Positions 46,440 to 54,689 of a DNA stretch of 58,901 nucleotides are shown piece by piece (positions within the stretch are counted from its first letter, which is position 1; every line of letters begins with the position of its first letter). The translations under genes and the position numbers were made by a program. The DNA is taken from NCBI GenBank assembly GCA_001872285.1, contig MNXU01000056.1, positions 1-58,901 of the forward strand, in the 5' to 3' direction. This DNA is from Betaproteobacteria bacterium CG2_30_68_42 (lineage in GTDB: Bacteria; Pseudomonadota; Gammaproteobacteria; Burkholderiales; Rhodocyclaceae). The notes under the pieces are model-generated. The model saw only the letters and a program-made list of their open reading frames with translations. It did no database searches and had not been told where the DNA came from.

Positions 46440-46931
46440 TCAGATCTTCAGTATCCGGTCGCCGCGGCCGATCCCGCACACCCCGGTCCGGACGGTCTCC
46501 AGGATGAGCGAAGCGTCGATGGCGCCGAGGAAGGCGTCCAGCTTCCCGCTGTTTCCGGTCAGCTCGACGACATAGCTCGAGTCGGTCACATCGATGATGT
46601 TGCCGCGGAAGATGTCGGCCATGCGCTTCATCTCCTCGCGGTCCTTGCCCACGGCGCGCACCTTCGCCAGCATCAGCTCGCGCTCGAGATGCCCGGACTC
46701 CGACAGGTCGACGACCTTGACCACTTCCACCAGCTTGTTGAGCTGCTTGGTGATCTGTTCGACCACGTCGTCGGAGCCGCGGGTGATGATGGTCATGCGC
46801 GACATCGACGCGTCCTCGGTCGGGGCGACGGTGAGCGACTCGATGTTGTAGGCACGGGCCGAAAAAAGCCCCGAGACTCTGGAAAGCGCTCCCGCCTCGT
46901 TTTCCAGGAGCAGTGAAATCACGTGTCGCAT
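46440..46931 (-). CDS. ilvH: Acetolactate synthase small subunit
   Basis: A 163-residue regulatory subunit with ACT domain ([40 protein letters not shown]) that confers valine feedback on IlvB. A second domain covers about 80-163. It lies 58 bp after ilvB and 17 bp before ilvC. Confidence 0.97.
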   Translation of the reverse strand: MRHVISLLLENEAGALSRVSGLFSARAYNIESLTVAPTEDASMSRMTIITRGSDDVVEQITKQLNKLVEVVKVVDLSESGHLERELMLAKVRAVGKDREEMKRMADIFRGNIIDVTDSSYVVELTGNSGKLDAFLGAIDASLILETVRTGVCGIGRGDRILKI

Positions 46932-46989
46932 AGGTGGGCCTGACTCAGGTTGCAGGAAAACCGCGCGAAGTGCGGCGCTCAGCGCCGTG

Positions 46990-48699
46990 TCACAGATCCT
47001 CGGATGACAGGATCATGTCGGTGAGACCCTTGCCACCCTTGACCATGGGATACACGTTCTCGGTCTGGTCGGTCTGGAAATCGAGGAAGACCAGATCCTT
47101 CCTGCGCTTGAACGCCTCGCGCAGCGCGCCCTCGACATCGCCCGGCTTGTCGATGCGCATCCCGACGTGACCGTAGGCCTCGGCGAGCCGGGCGAAGTCC
47201 GGCAGCGCATCCATGTAGGACTCGGCGTAGCGATTGCCGTGGAAGAGCTGCTGCCACTGCCGCACCATGCCCAGATAGCGGTTGTTCAGGTTGACGATCT
47301 TGATCGGCAGCCGGTACTGCTTGCAGGTCGACAGTTCCTGGATGCACATCTGGATGCTCGACTCGCCGGTGACACAGGCCACCTGCGCGTCGGGATGCGC
47401 GATCCGCACCCCCATCGCGGCCGGCAAACCGAAGCCCATCGTACCCAGCCCGCCGGAGGTGACCCAATGGCGCGGCTTGTCGAACTTGTAGAACTGCGCC
47501 GCCCACATCTGATGCTGGCCGACATCGGTGGTCACGAAGGCATCGCCGCCGGTGACCTCGTAGAGCTTTTCCACGACGAACTGCGGCTTGATGACGGGTG
47601 CATCGCGATCGTAGGCGAGGCAATCGCGACCGCGCCACTCCGCGATCTGCTTCCACCATGGCTCGAGCGCCGCGGCATCGGGTCGCTGCGGGTTCTCGTC
47701 CAGCAGCTTGAGCATGTCCTCCAGGACGCTCGAGACGCTGCCTACGATCGGCACGTCGACCTTCACCCGCTTGGAAATCGACGAGGGGTCGATATCGACA
47801 TGGATGATCTTGCGCGCGACCCGCGCGAAATCCGCCGGATCGCCGATCACCCGGTCGTCGAAGCGGGCGCCGATGGCGAGCAGCACGTCGCAGTACTGCA
47901 TCGCCATGTTCGCTTCGTAGGTCCCGTGCATGCCGGGCATGCCGAGGAACTGCCCGTCGGTGCCGGGGTAACCGCCCAGCCCCATCAGCGTGTTGGTGAC
48001 CGGGCAGCCGAGGCTGCGCACGAGCCGCGTGAGGGCCTCGGCGGCCTCGGACAGGATCACGCCCCCGCCGGAATAGACCATCGGACGCTTCGCATCGAGC
48101 AGCAACTGGACCGCTTTCCGGATCTGGCCCTGGTGTCCCTTGGTCACCGGGTTGTAGGAACGCATCGCGATGCTCTTCGGATAGGCGTACTCGCACTTCT
48201 TCGCGCTGACGTCCTTGGGGATGTCCACCACGACCGGGCCCGGACGCCCGCTCTTCGCCAGGTAGAACGCCTTCTTGAGCGTGGGCGCGATCTCGCGCAC
48301 ATCCTTGACCAGGAAATTATGCTTCACGCACGGCCGCGTGATGCCGACGGTATCGACCTCCTGGAACGCATCCTGGCCGATGGCGGCGGTCGGAACCTGC
48401 CCGCTGATGACGACCACCGGGCTGGAATCGCAGTAGGCAGTCGCGATGCCGGTCACCGCGTTGGTCACGCCGGGACCCGAGGTCACCAGCGCGACACCGA
48501 CCCGGTCGGTCGAACGGGCGTAGCCGTCTGCGGCATGCACGGCGCCCTGCTCGTGGCGCACCAGCACATGGCGCACCTTTTCCTGCTTGAACAGCTCGTC
48601 ATAAATGTAGAGGACGGCCCCGCCCGGATAGCCGAACACGTATTCGACCTTTTCTTCCTGCAGGCACCTGACTACAATTTCCGCACCGGACAAGACCAT
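46990..48699 (-). CDS. ilvB: Acetolactate synthase large subunit
   Basis: A 569-residue ThDP/FAD enzyme, first common step of branched-chain amino-acid synthesis. [10 protein letters not shown], the catalytic-glutamate region [36 protein letters not shown] and the ThDP motif [10 protein letters not shown]...[13 protein letters not shown] are intact. Glu in place of the usual Asp of GDG is seen in other betaproteobacterial IlvB, as far as I recall. A promoter lies 43 bp upstream of the start. Confidence 0.98.
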   Translation of the reverse strand: MVLSGAEIVVRCLQEEKVEYVFGYPGGAVLYIYDELFKQEKVRHVLVRHEQGAVHAADGYARSTDRVGVALVTSGPGVTNAVTGIATAYCDSSPVVVISGQVPTAAIGQDAFQEVDTVGITRPCVKHNFLVKDVREIAPTLKKAFYLAKSGRPGPVVVDIPKDVSAKKCEYAYPKSIAMRSYNPVTKGHQGQIRKAVQLLLDAKRPMVYSGGGVILSEAAEALTRLVRSLGCPVTNTLMGLGGYPGTDGQFLGMPGMHGTYEANMAMQYCDVLLAIGARFDDRVIGDPADFARVARKIIHVDIDPSSISKRVKVDVPIVGSVSSVLEDMLKLLDENPQRPDAAALEPWWKQIAEWRGRDCLAYDRDAPVIKPQFVVEKLYEVTGGDAFVTTDVGQHQMWAAQFYKFDKPRHWVTSGGLGTMGFGLPAAMGVRIAHPDAQVACVTGESSIQMCIQELSTCKQYRLPIKIVNLNNRYLGMVRQWQQLFHGNRYAESYMDALPDFARLAEAYGHVGMRIDKPGDVEGALREAFKRRKDLVFLDFQTDQTENVYPMVKGGKGLTDMILSSEDL

Positions 48700-48741
48700 C
48701 GCCGCACCCGAAGAAAACCGCTGGATTTCGCAAAGCGCATC

Positions 48742-48770
48742 ACCTTAATGGCTTGCCTGCGTTTGGTCAA
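48742..48770 (-). promoter_or_regulatory. Promoter of ilvB operon
   Basis: On the minus strand: TTGACC (48765-48770), a 17-nt spacer and TAAGGT (48742-48747). The start would be near 48735, a UTR of about 36 nt. A 22-codon ORF starting at the first ATG after the box overlaps the ilvB start but is not rich in Ile, Leu or Val. Confidence 0.6.
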
Positions 48771-48817
48771 GGCGACTTCGTCTCGACATCGCGGGCCGGC
48801 GCCGAAAAGGCTCCAAG

Positions 48818-49381
48818 CTGGCCACCCGAACCGAACTGTCGGATTTCCTCGCAGCCGCCGAGCGGCGCGCCTTCAAACAGGCGCTCTACGCGCTGCGCGA
48901 CGAGGAGGGCGCGCTCGATGCCGTCCAGGACTCGATGCTCAAGCTCGCGGAGAAGTACGCCGCGAAGCCCGCCGCGGAGCTTCCGATGCTGTTCCAGCGC
49001 ATCCTCCAGAACACGATCCGGGACGCGTTCCGCCGGCGTAAGATTCGTACGCTGTGGACGACCCTGCTGTCATCGTTCGCGCCTGCGGAGGACGAAGACG
49101 CGGATCCGCTGGAAACGATGGGAGCCGAGTCCGACGGAAACGTCCCGGACTCTCCCGAGAAGCGGCTCGGCCAGGTGCAGACCATGGGTGCCATCGAGTG
49201 CGAACTCGCCAGGCTCCCGGCGCGTCAACGCGAGGCCTTCCTCATGCGTTACTGGGAAGGCATGGACATCGCCGAGACTGCTGCCGCGATGGGCTGTTCG
49301 GAAGGCAGTGTGAAGACCCATTGCTTCCGGGCCGTACACACCCTGGCGGCAGCACTCAGGGCGAAAGGAATCGAGCTATGA
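48818..49381 (+). CDS. ECF-type RNA polymerase sigma factor, CTG start
   Basis: A 187-residue sigma-70-family factor. Region 2 covers FLAAAERRAFKQALYALRDEE to LFQRILQNTIRDAFRRRK; region 4 has LPARQREAFLMRYWEGMD and CSEGSVKTHCFRA. The conserved N-terminus ATRTELSDFL is preceded by CTG 48818, which has AAAAGG at a 7-nt spacing; no ATG, GTG or TTG exists between the in-frame stop at 48746 and that point, and the first ATG (48935) would delete region 2. It is coupled to DUF3619 (ATGA) and DUF3106 genes, a standard betaproteobacterial trio, in which the DUF3619 membrane protein may act as anti-sigma. Confidence 0.87.
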   Translation: MATRTELSDFLAAAERRAFKQALYALRDEEGALDAVQDSMLKLAEKYAAKPAAELPMLFQRILQNTIRDAFRRRKIRTLWTTLLSSFAPAEDEDADPLETMGAESDGNVPDSPEKRLGQVQTMGAIECELARLPARQREAFLMRYWEGMDIAETAAAMGCSEGSVKTHCFRAVHTLAAALRAKGIEL

Positions 49382-49755
49382 AGAACGAGCGGGAGTTCGC
49401 GCTCAGACTGTGCCGGCATCTCGACCTGGCCGCTGCCGACCTCGCGCCCGCCACGGCGCAGCGGTTGCGCATCGCACGCGAGAACGCGCTCGCGCATGCG
49501 GCTGCTGCGCCCCTGCGCATCGGGCTTGCAGGCGGCGGCTTCGCCTCCGTCGACGAGCTTGTCCCCGCGCTGCGGGCGATCGCGGCGGTCGCGGCACTCG
49601 CGTTGGCCGCAGGCGGGTTCTCCTACTGGAAGTCGCTCGAACAGGCCTCGGAGTTCGCCGAAGTCGATACCGCGCTGCTCGCCGACGAGCTGCCGATCAA
49701 CGCCTATCTCGATCAGGGCTTTCCTCAGTGGCTCAAGCGGTCCGCGCCGGAATAG
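49378..49755 (+). CDS. DUF3619 membrane protein, possible anti-sigma factor
   Basis: A 125-residue protein with a cytoplasmic N-terminal half (EREFALRLCRHLDLAAADLAP), one membrane helix (AVAALALAAGGFSYW) and a short periplasmic tail ending FPQWLKRSAPE, as in DUF3619. The start overlaps the sigma factor stop. Topology and coupling fit an anti-sigma role, but no ZAS motif is visible, so this is inference. Confidence 0.82.
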   Translation: MKNEREFALRLCRHLDLAAADLAPATAQRLRIARENALAHAAAAPLRIGLAGGGFASVDELVPALRAIAAVAALALAAGGFSYWKSLEQASEFAEVDTALLADELPINAYLDQGFPQWLKRSAPE

Positions 49756-50399
49756 CCTCGGTCCCGGCGTGGATGCTGGCCTGGACGCTGGCGTTGTTGC
49801 TGGCGTTGGCCGCTGCTCCGCTCGAAGCCGCCGCCCCGGCGCTGGTGGTTCCGGCATGGTCCGGTCTGAGCCCTCCGCAACAGCAGATTCTCGCGCCGCT
49901 CGCCAGGGAATGGGATTCCATGGAGGCGAAGCGGCGCAGCAAGTGGCTGGGCATCGCCCAGCGTTATCCGAAGATGCCGGCCGCCGAGCAACAGCGCGTC
50001 CAGAAGCGCATGAAGGACTGGGCCGCGCTGACCCCCGATCAGCGGCGGCTGGCGCGTGACCAGTACCGGAAGCTGCAGAAGATTCCGCCCGAAAAACGCA
50101 ACGCGCTCCAGAAGCAGTGGCAGCAATACGGAACGCTCCCGGAGACCGAAAGGCAGCGCCTCAAGGAGGAAGCCCTGCGCGGCAAGGCTCGGCCGCTCGC
50201 ACGCAAACCTGCGGTCGCACCCGCTCCTCCGGCGACCCCTGCCGTCCCCGCACCCGCATCCTCCCCGCTCGCCGCCAAACCATACCCTCCGCTTCCCGCG
50301 CCGGCAGGCGCTGCGCCCGGCTCGGGCGAACCGGTGCCCCGGAGCACCGAAGCGAGCGGGGCGGCCGCACCGGCGCAGCCGCCGGCCGAAGTCCGCTGA
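49728..50399 (+). CDS. DUF3106 exported protein
   Basis: A 223-residue protein. A signal-like helix (WTLALLLALAAAPLEAAA) precedes a repetitive amphipathic region with the DUF3106 pattern (LSPPQQQILAPLAREWDSM; RWLGIAQRYPKM-like; LTPDQRRLARDQYRKLQ; LPETERQRLKEE) and a Pro/Ala-rich tail. GTG 49728 overlaps the DUF3619 end by 28 bp; ATG 49773 is an alternative that gives a shorter signal. Third gene of the sigma operon; function unknown. Confidence 0.78.
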   Translation: MAQAVRAGIASVPAWMLAWTLALLLALAAAPLEAAAPALVVPAWSGLSPPQQQILAPLAREWDSMEAKRRSKWLGIAQRYPKMPAAEQQRVQKRMKDWAALTPDQRRLARDQYRKLQKIPPEKRNALQKQWQQYGTLPETERQRLKEEALRGKARPLARKPAVAPAPPATPAVPAPASSPLAAKPYPPLPAPAGAAPGSGEPVPRSTEASGAAAPAQPPAEVR

Positions 50400-50434
50400 A
50401 GATCGCGGGCCATTGCAAGATCGCGGACCACTGC
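50399..50434. repeat. Imperfect 18-bp tandem repeat
   Basis: Two adjacent 18-bp copies (50399-50416 and 50417-50434) of AAGATCGCGGRCCAYTGC, differing at two positions, begin at the DUF3106 stop codon. Confidence 0.7.
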
Positions 50435-50452
50435 GCCGAGTGCGGACCATCC

Positions 50453-50479
50453 GGTGCAATGCGCTCCGCCCATTGCACC
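50453..50479 (+). terminator. Stem-loop between DUF3106 and tRNA-Lys
   Basis: GGTGCAATG (50453-50461) and CATTGCACC (50471-50479) form a perfect 9-bp stem with a 9-nt loop. No U-tract; probably a 3'-end structure for the sigma operon. Confidence 0.5.
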
Positions 50480-50557
50480 CTGCGGCCAATCGAACTCCAC
50501 CTCCACGGGGCCAGGGATCGTGGCATCCCGCAACGAGTATGCTAGACTTTCGCCCGC

Positions 50558-50633
50558 GGGTTGTTAGCTCAGCTGGTAGAGCAGCGGACTCTTAATCCGT
50601 CGGTCGTAGGTTCGATCCCTACACAACCCACCA
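50558..50633 (+). tRNA. tRNA-Lys, anticodon CTT
   Basis: A 76-nt cloverleaf: acceptor GGGTTGT pairs with ACAACCC, D-arm TAGCTCAGCTGGTAGAGC, anticodon loop CTCTTAA in the CGGA/TCCG stem, T-arm GTAGGTTCGATCCCTAC, and encoded CCA end. A -10-like TATGCT lies at 50539-50544. Confidence 0.97.
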
Positions 50634-50640
50634 GCCTGCG

Positions 50641-50669
50641 AAAACGGCCTCCTTCCCGGAGGCCGTTTT
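50641..50669. terminator. Bidirectional intrinsic terminator
   Basis: A 12-bp perfect stem AAAACGGCCTCC/GGAGGCCGTTTT around TTCCC. It has a T-run on both strands, so it ends tRNA-Lys on plus and the porin operon on minus. Confidence 0.9.
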
Positions 50670-50681
50670 CATTGATGCGTC

Positions 50682-52007
50682 TCAGAATGAGACCTCGAAG
50701 CGCGCGCCGGCGACCCAGGAATTCCCGAGCGCGGGATCGAATCCCGTATGGATGATGCGCTGGACCGAGGGTTGGATCGCGAGCCAGGGCGTGATCGCGG
50801 CGCGGTAGGTAATTTCCCATGCATCCTCGTTCTCGATCGTCGTCGGCACCGACGCGCGGCCTCTGGCTCCGGCATGGGAGCGCAGATACTGGAGGCCAAA
50901 CACGTCGTCGTCGCGCCCCGGGATCAGGCCCTTGTAATGAATCCCGGTCGTCCAGGAGAAATCCAGGAAATTCACGTCATCGCTCGCGACGCCGTAGCGG
51001 AAGAACAGCGAGAGGCCTTGCGCGGGATGATCCGGCTCGTGATAGACCGTCTGCTCGGCGAAGAAATAGGCGCCCCGGTTCTTTCTGCGCAGCGGATTGC
51101 CGGCGCCGTCCGTATCGACCAGGTCGTCGAAGCGCGGCGTATAGCGCCAGAAGCCGACCGCGTAATGGCTGATCGCCTCGTACTTCTCGACCGGCTCCGC
51201 GGCGGCCTTGCCGCCTGCCGCAGGAGCCGCCGCTTCCGGCTCGGCCACCGCCTCGGGGCGCAGGCCCAGCTCGGCGATGGCCAGGGTGCCGTCGCCGCGG
51301 TTGAACTGGATGTGCGTTCCCTTCGGGTTGTTCGGATCGCCCGGCACCCCGTCGAGCAGCGCCGCCTGGACGTAGGCCTTCGGGTTCGGCTGCCATTTCG
51401 CGCGGACGCCGAAGGAACTCGTCGGGAAGACCGAAGGTCCGTTCTGCCCGGTCTGGGCGATCTCCGCGGGCGTTCCCCCGGTCGGATGCAGGAACACGGC
51501 GGTGGCATCGGTGAGGAAATATTCGGAATCCACCGGGAACAGGCCGGCGAGCAGCGCGTAGCGGCCCTCGTCCCAGCTCTTCTCGATCCAGGCACTGAAG
51601 AACTTGGTGGTCACCTTGCCGACCTCGATGTTGTCGACACCGTTGAAGCTGCCGACATGAGTTTCGTTGAGCCTTCCGCCGTGATTGCTGATGACTTCGA
51701 TGAAGGCCGTCGTGCCGCTCCAGCCCCAGAGCTTGTCCAGGTCGGCCTTCAGGCCGAAGTCCCAGTGATCCATGTAGCGGGTCCCTCTGGCGATGCCGCC
51801 GGAGCGGTTCGACAGCACGTCCGCCTTGAGTCCGATCGACAGGTCCACGCCGGCCTCGCTCCAGCGCGCCCGCGCTCCGTTCCAGTCTCCGGTGAGCGTG
51901 TCCTCCTTCCAGTTCGGCGCCTCTTCCGCCGCACAGGGCATCGCGAGGCCGAAGCCGGCAGCCAGCAGCGCCGCATTCCGGGTGGTTCTGTTCCAGACTC
52001 CTTTCAT
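50682..52007 (-). CDS. OprB-type carbohydrate-selective porin
   Basis: A 441-residue outer-membrane beta-barrel with signal peptide (MKGVWNRTTRNAALLAAGFG to about 27) and the OprB hallmarks DTLTGDWNGARARWSEAGVD, DLDKLWGWSGTTAFIEV, FFRYGVASDDVN and a terminal Phe (ARFEVSF). OprB porins pass sugars and other small solutes. It is the third gene of a leftward operon with a diheme cytochrome c and a beta-propeller protein (43-bp gap), an uncommon setting. A Ala/Glu/Pro-rich insertion (residues about 250-275) probably forms a long loop. Confidence 0.87.
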   Translation of the reverse strand: MKGVWNRTTRNAALLAAGFGLAMPCAAEEAPNWKEDTLTGDWNGARARWSEAGVDLSIGLKADVLSNRSGGIARGTRYMDHWDFGLKADLDKLWGWSGTTAFIEVISNHGGRLNETHVGSFNGVDNIEVGKVTTKFFSAWIEKSWDEGRYALLAGLFPVDSEYFLTDATAVFLHPTGGTPAEIAQTGQNGPSVFPTSSFGVRAKWQPNPKAYVQAALLDGVPGDPNNPKGTHIQFNRGDGTLAIAELGLRPEAVAEPEAAAPAAGGKAAAEPVEKYEAISHYAVGFWRYTPRFDDLVDTDGAGNPLRRKNRGAYFFAEQTVYHEPDHPAQGLSLFFRYGVASDDVNFLDFSWTTGIHYKGLIPGRDDDVFGLQYLRSHAGARGRASVPTTIENEDAWEITYRAAITPWLAIQPSVQRIIHTGFDPALGNSWVAGARFEVSF

Positions 52008-52050
52008 GACGCCTGCTCCTCGCTCTCAGAGTTGATCGTTCGCGGCACGC

Positions 52051-53139
52051 TCATCGGAGCCGCAGTTCGATGACTTCGCCCTCGACGGAAGCCGCCCAGA
52101 GGCTGTTGCGCCGGGCGTCCAGAGTGACGAAGGGCCGCAGGGGCACCGGCATCGGGTGGCGCGCAATCTCGTCGCCGGTCTTCAGATCCAGACGGTGCAG
52201 CACGTGATCCATCGCCAGCACGATCAGTTCCCCGTCATGGGCGGCCAGTTCCGCCATCACCGGCGCCCAGTCGGCGCTGCGGATGTGGCCCCGGAAATCG
52301 CTCGTCCGGTGGCGCCAGCGCGCGAGGCCGGTGCGCACGTCCAGCGCGTACAGCCAGCCGGTCGGCGACCAGAAATAGACGCCGCCTTCATGGACGAGCT
52401 GGGAATTGACGAAGTTGCCCGCGTCGAATCGCCACGCGACAGCGCCGTCCGTGATCTCGATGCCATAGATCTCGTCGTGATAGCCGCCGGCCACGAGCAG
52501 ATCTCCCGCGATCTGCAACTGGCGCAGGTACTGCCAGCGGCCGCCCCGGTCGACCTGCCAGACCGGCTTCCCGCTCGAGGCGTCCAGTGCATATAGCCGA
52601 CCGTCTCCCGGGCCGAGATAGATGCGACCGGCGCCGCCTGCGGGCGCGTACGCGATGCGCGAGCTCCCCTCGGTCTCGAACGCCCACAGCCGTGCGCCGG
52701 TGTCGGCATCAAGCGCCAGCAAGCGGTTGCCGTCACCGACAAACACGCGCCCGTCATGGACCAGGGGTACGCCGAGCTCCTGCTCCGGCTTGATGCTCCA
52801 GCGCGGCAGCCCGTCGGCTACGCCGCGCGCATCGAGCGAGAAGCGGCCGGCGGTCACCACCAGCCCGGCACTCAGGCGCGGCCGGAAGACGGCGGCCGAG
52901 GCCAGCGGATGGCGCCAGCGCAGCTTTCCCTGCGCCACGTCCCAGCCCTCCGCCACGGCCTCGCCGTTCGCATACAGCGTCTCGCCGGAGAGCGCGAACG
53001 GAGCCGGGGTCCTGTTGCCGCCCGGCCAGCGCCTGCCGAGCGAGAATTCGACTCCCGCGCTCCTGCTCCAGGCAAGCAGAGGCAGTACGGCCGCCGCCAC
53101 CCCTGCGGCCAGCACCTGCCTGCGACGCACCGCAACCAC
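52051..53139 (-). CDS. Tat-exported PQQ-type beta-propeller protein
   Basis: A 362-residue protein with a twin-arginine-like signal (RRRQVLAAGVAAAVLPLLA) and repeated propeller blades (GRVFVGDGNRLLALDADTGARLWAF; GRIYLGPGDGRLYALDASSGKPVW type; YALDVRTGLARW), as in PQQ-dehydrogenase/BamB-like repeats. Tat export implies folding before export. It lacks the catalytic residues that I would look for in a quinoprotein dehydrogenase and is shorter than them. The start is GTG 53139, 14 bp after the cytochrome stop. Role unknown; contact with the cytochrome or porin is inferred. Confidence 0.75.
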   Translation of the reverse strand: MVAVRRRQVLAAGVAAAVLPLLAWSRSAGVEFSLGRRWPGGNRTPAPFALSGETLYANGEAVAEGWDVAQGKLRWRHPLASAAVFRPRLSAGLVVTAGRFSLDARGVADGLPRWSIKPEQELGVPLVHDGRVFVGDGNRLLALDADTGARLWAFETEGSSRIAYAPAGGAGRIYLGPGDGRLYALDASSGKPVWQVDRGGRWQYLRQLQIAGDLLVAGGYHDEIYGIEITDGAVAWRFDAGNFVNSQLVHEGGVYFWSPTGWLYALDVRTGLARWRHRTSDFRGHIRSADWAPVMAELAAHDGELIVLAMDHVLHRLDLKTGDEIARHPMPVPLRPFVTLDARRNSLWAASVEGEVIELRLR

Positions 53140-53153
53140 CCGCCGTTCAGCCC

Positions 53154-54047
53154 TCAGTCACACTTTGCGCCCTGCTTGATCCAGGCCAGCAGCATCTGCG
53201 TGTTCGGGTGATCGCGGTCCTGGGCCGGACTGATTCCTGCCGGCATGCGGTTTTCGATCAGACGCGTGTAGAGTTTGCTGGTGGCCGAAGAGCCCGGATG
53301 CACGACCTTCGAAGCCGGCTTGCCCTCCTTGGCATTTGCGATCGAATCCGCCCCGAGCATGATGCCCTTGTAGCTCGTGAGGTCGAGCTCGTGGAAGCTG
53401 GGCGGCTCCTGATTCGACATGTGGCAGTCGACACAGGCCAGCCTCGAGCCGAACGCTTCCCGGCTCTTGAACAGCGGCATCACCTGCTTCTTGAAGAACT
53501 CGTCGTCCTTCGCGCCGCCGTCGATCCACTTCTTGACGATGGTGATGGCCGGCGTGTCGATCGGCGCATCGAAGGCCACCCCGATCGGCATGCGGTTGTT
53601 GCGCAGCATGGTCTTCATGAGGCTCTTGTCGGGCTGGCGCGGCACGACGACGGGCCGGACAGGCGGCTCCGCGGAACCGTCGAGGATGCCCTGACAGCTC
53701 GCCAGGTTCAAGCCGCGGTAACTGCGCTTGGGATCGTTCGAACTGTGGCAGACGATGCAAGCGGCCCCCTCGCCGAACGCGTTCGGAATGCGCATCAGGG
53801 TCGCGATATAGCTGTAGGCAATCGGGATGTTGCGCTTGACCACGAGCTTCGTAATGGCGTCCTCGTGGGTCACGGTCGCCTCCTTGAAGGCGGCCTCCTG
53901 AGCCTCCCGCGCCTTGGATTCCGGACCCTTCTTGACCCCGGACACCACCTCCTGGGCCAGCACTCCCGCCGAGTAGGCGCAGGCGAACCCGGCGACTGCC
54001 AGTGCGATCACGCGAGTCTTGCAGTGAAACGATGTCTCCGATGTCAT
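53154..54047 (-). CDS. Periplasmic diheme cytochrome c
   Basis: A 297-residue exported protein (signal ends near VLAQ) with two heme-c sites, CIVCH and CVDCH. Each is followed about 60-75 residues later by an NRMP sequence (NNRMPIGV; ENRMPAGI) offering a Met axial ligand. The two halves look like a duplicated single-heme domain, each ending in an IKQG/IDGGAK helix. GGAGGAGAG precedes ATG 54047. Operon leader for the propeller and porin genes. The electron partner is unknown. The frame is open upstream through a 25-bp tandem duplication. Confidence 0.85.
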   Translation of the reverse strand: MTSETSFHCKTRVIALAVAGFACAYSAGVLAQEVVSGVKKGPESKAREAQEAAFKEATVTHEDAITKLVVKRNIPIAYSYIATLMRIPNAFGEGAACIVCHSSNDPKRSYRGLNLASCQGILDGSAEPPVRPVVVPRQPDKSLMKTMLRNNRMPIGVAFDAPIDTPAITIVKKWIDGGAKDDEFFKKQVMPLFKSREAFGSRLACVDCHMSNQEPPSFHELDLTSYKGIMLGADSIANAKEGKPASKVVHPGSSATSKLYTRLIENRMPAGISPAQDRDHPNTQMLLAWIKQGAKCD

Positions 54048-54125
54048 GACGCTCTCCTCCCTTGGAAAGTTGAACCGCTCCCCATGAAGCTCCGCCCGTT
54101 CGGGCGGCACATCGACCTGCGTGCC

Positions 54126-54175
54126 AAGACCCTTCGAGTCCTCCCCTTCAAAGACCCTTCGAGTCCTCCCCTTCA
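54126..54175. repeat. Perfect 25-bp tandem duplication upstream of the cytochrome gene
   Basis: Two identical adjacent 25-bp units (54126-54150, 54151-54175; each begins AAGACCCTTCGAG) lie 79 bp before the cytochrome ATG, in its presumed promoter/leader. The 304-bp gap 54048-54351 otherwise holds a T4C7 tract and AT-richer sequence with TTGACA at 54282 on the plus strand that may belong to the CDGSH gene's promoter. Confidence 0.9.
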
Positions 54176-54351
54176 TTTTCCCCCCCGAGAATTATTGTCT
54201 GATTCAGGCTCGCTCTTTCCTTAACATGTGTCAAGTTGCAGCGCGGCGAAAGGACCGCGGAGACCGCGATCGCCGCGCTACTTGACAGCGATAGTCGGGT
54301 ATCATCCGATCCGTTGCCGCCGGCCCCGTCACCCAACCTGGAGAGCACACC

Positions 54352-54591
54352 ATGCCCGGTCCCCATGTCGCACAGAAAGCCCCCTATGGCGTCGAGGTCG
54401 AAGCCGGCAAGAGCTACTGGTGGTGCGCCTGCGGCAAGAGCAGGACGCAGCCGTTCTGCGACGGCTCGCACAAGGGCGGACCGTTCATGCCCGTCGAGTA
54501 CAAGGCCGCGAAGTCGGAGAAAGTGTGGTTCTGCGGCTGCAAGCACAGCGCCGCCCGGCCGCTGTGCGACGGAAGCCACAAGAAGCTCTGA
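54352..54591 (+). CDS. Dual CDGSH iron-sulfur domain protein
   Basis: A 79-residue protein with two complete CDGSH motifs: CACGKSRTQPFCDGSH and CGCKHSAARPLCDGSH, each binding a [2Fe-2S] cluster through three Cys and one His. This is the type-3 (CISD3/Miner2-like) arrangement common in bacteria. No membrane helix. GGAGAG sits 6 nt before ATG 54352. Roles in redox sensing or cluster transfer are proposed for the family. It is divergent from the cytochrome operon across 304 bp. Confidence 0.92.
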   Translation: MPGPHVAQKAPYGVEVEAGKSYWWCACGKSRTQPFCDGSHKGGPFMPVEYKAAKSEKVWFCGCKHSAARPLCDGSHKKL

Positions 54592-54689
54592 ACCGGCCTG
54601 CGCGCCGCCGATGCTCACCACAGCGCCTGGCTGAGGTACCAGGCCAGCGCCACGGTGTGCCCGCTCGCGGGTAGGGCGAGCGCGCGATA

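Noticed and set aside
47340-47400. Glu instead of Asp in the IlvB ThDP motif as a defect
   Set aside because: As I recall, betaproteobacterial IlvB proteins commonly have VTGE at this place; the rest of the motif is intact.
48700-48740. A 22-codon ORF after the ilvB promoter as a BCAA leader peptide
   Set aside because: It contains only two Leu and one Val and no Ile, overlaps the ilvB start, and no attenuator hairpin follows.
47167-49041. A 624-codon plus-strand frame across ilvB
   Set aside because: Its composition mirrors ilvB codons in reverse, it lacks any recognisable domain, and ilvB is certain on the other strand.
54282-54305. TTGACA plus TATCAT as the CDGSH promoter
   Set aside because: The spacer is only 12 nt, too short for sigma-70; the real promoter cannot be placed.
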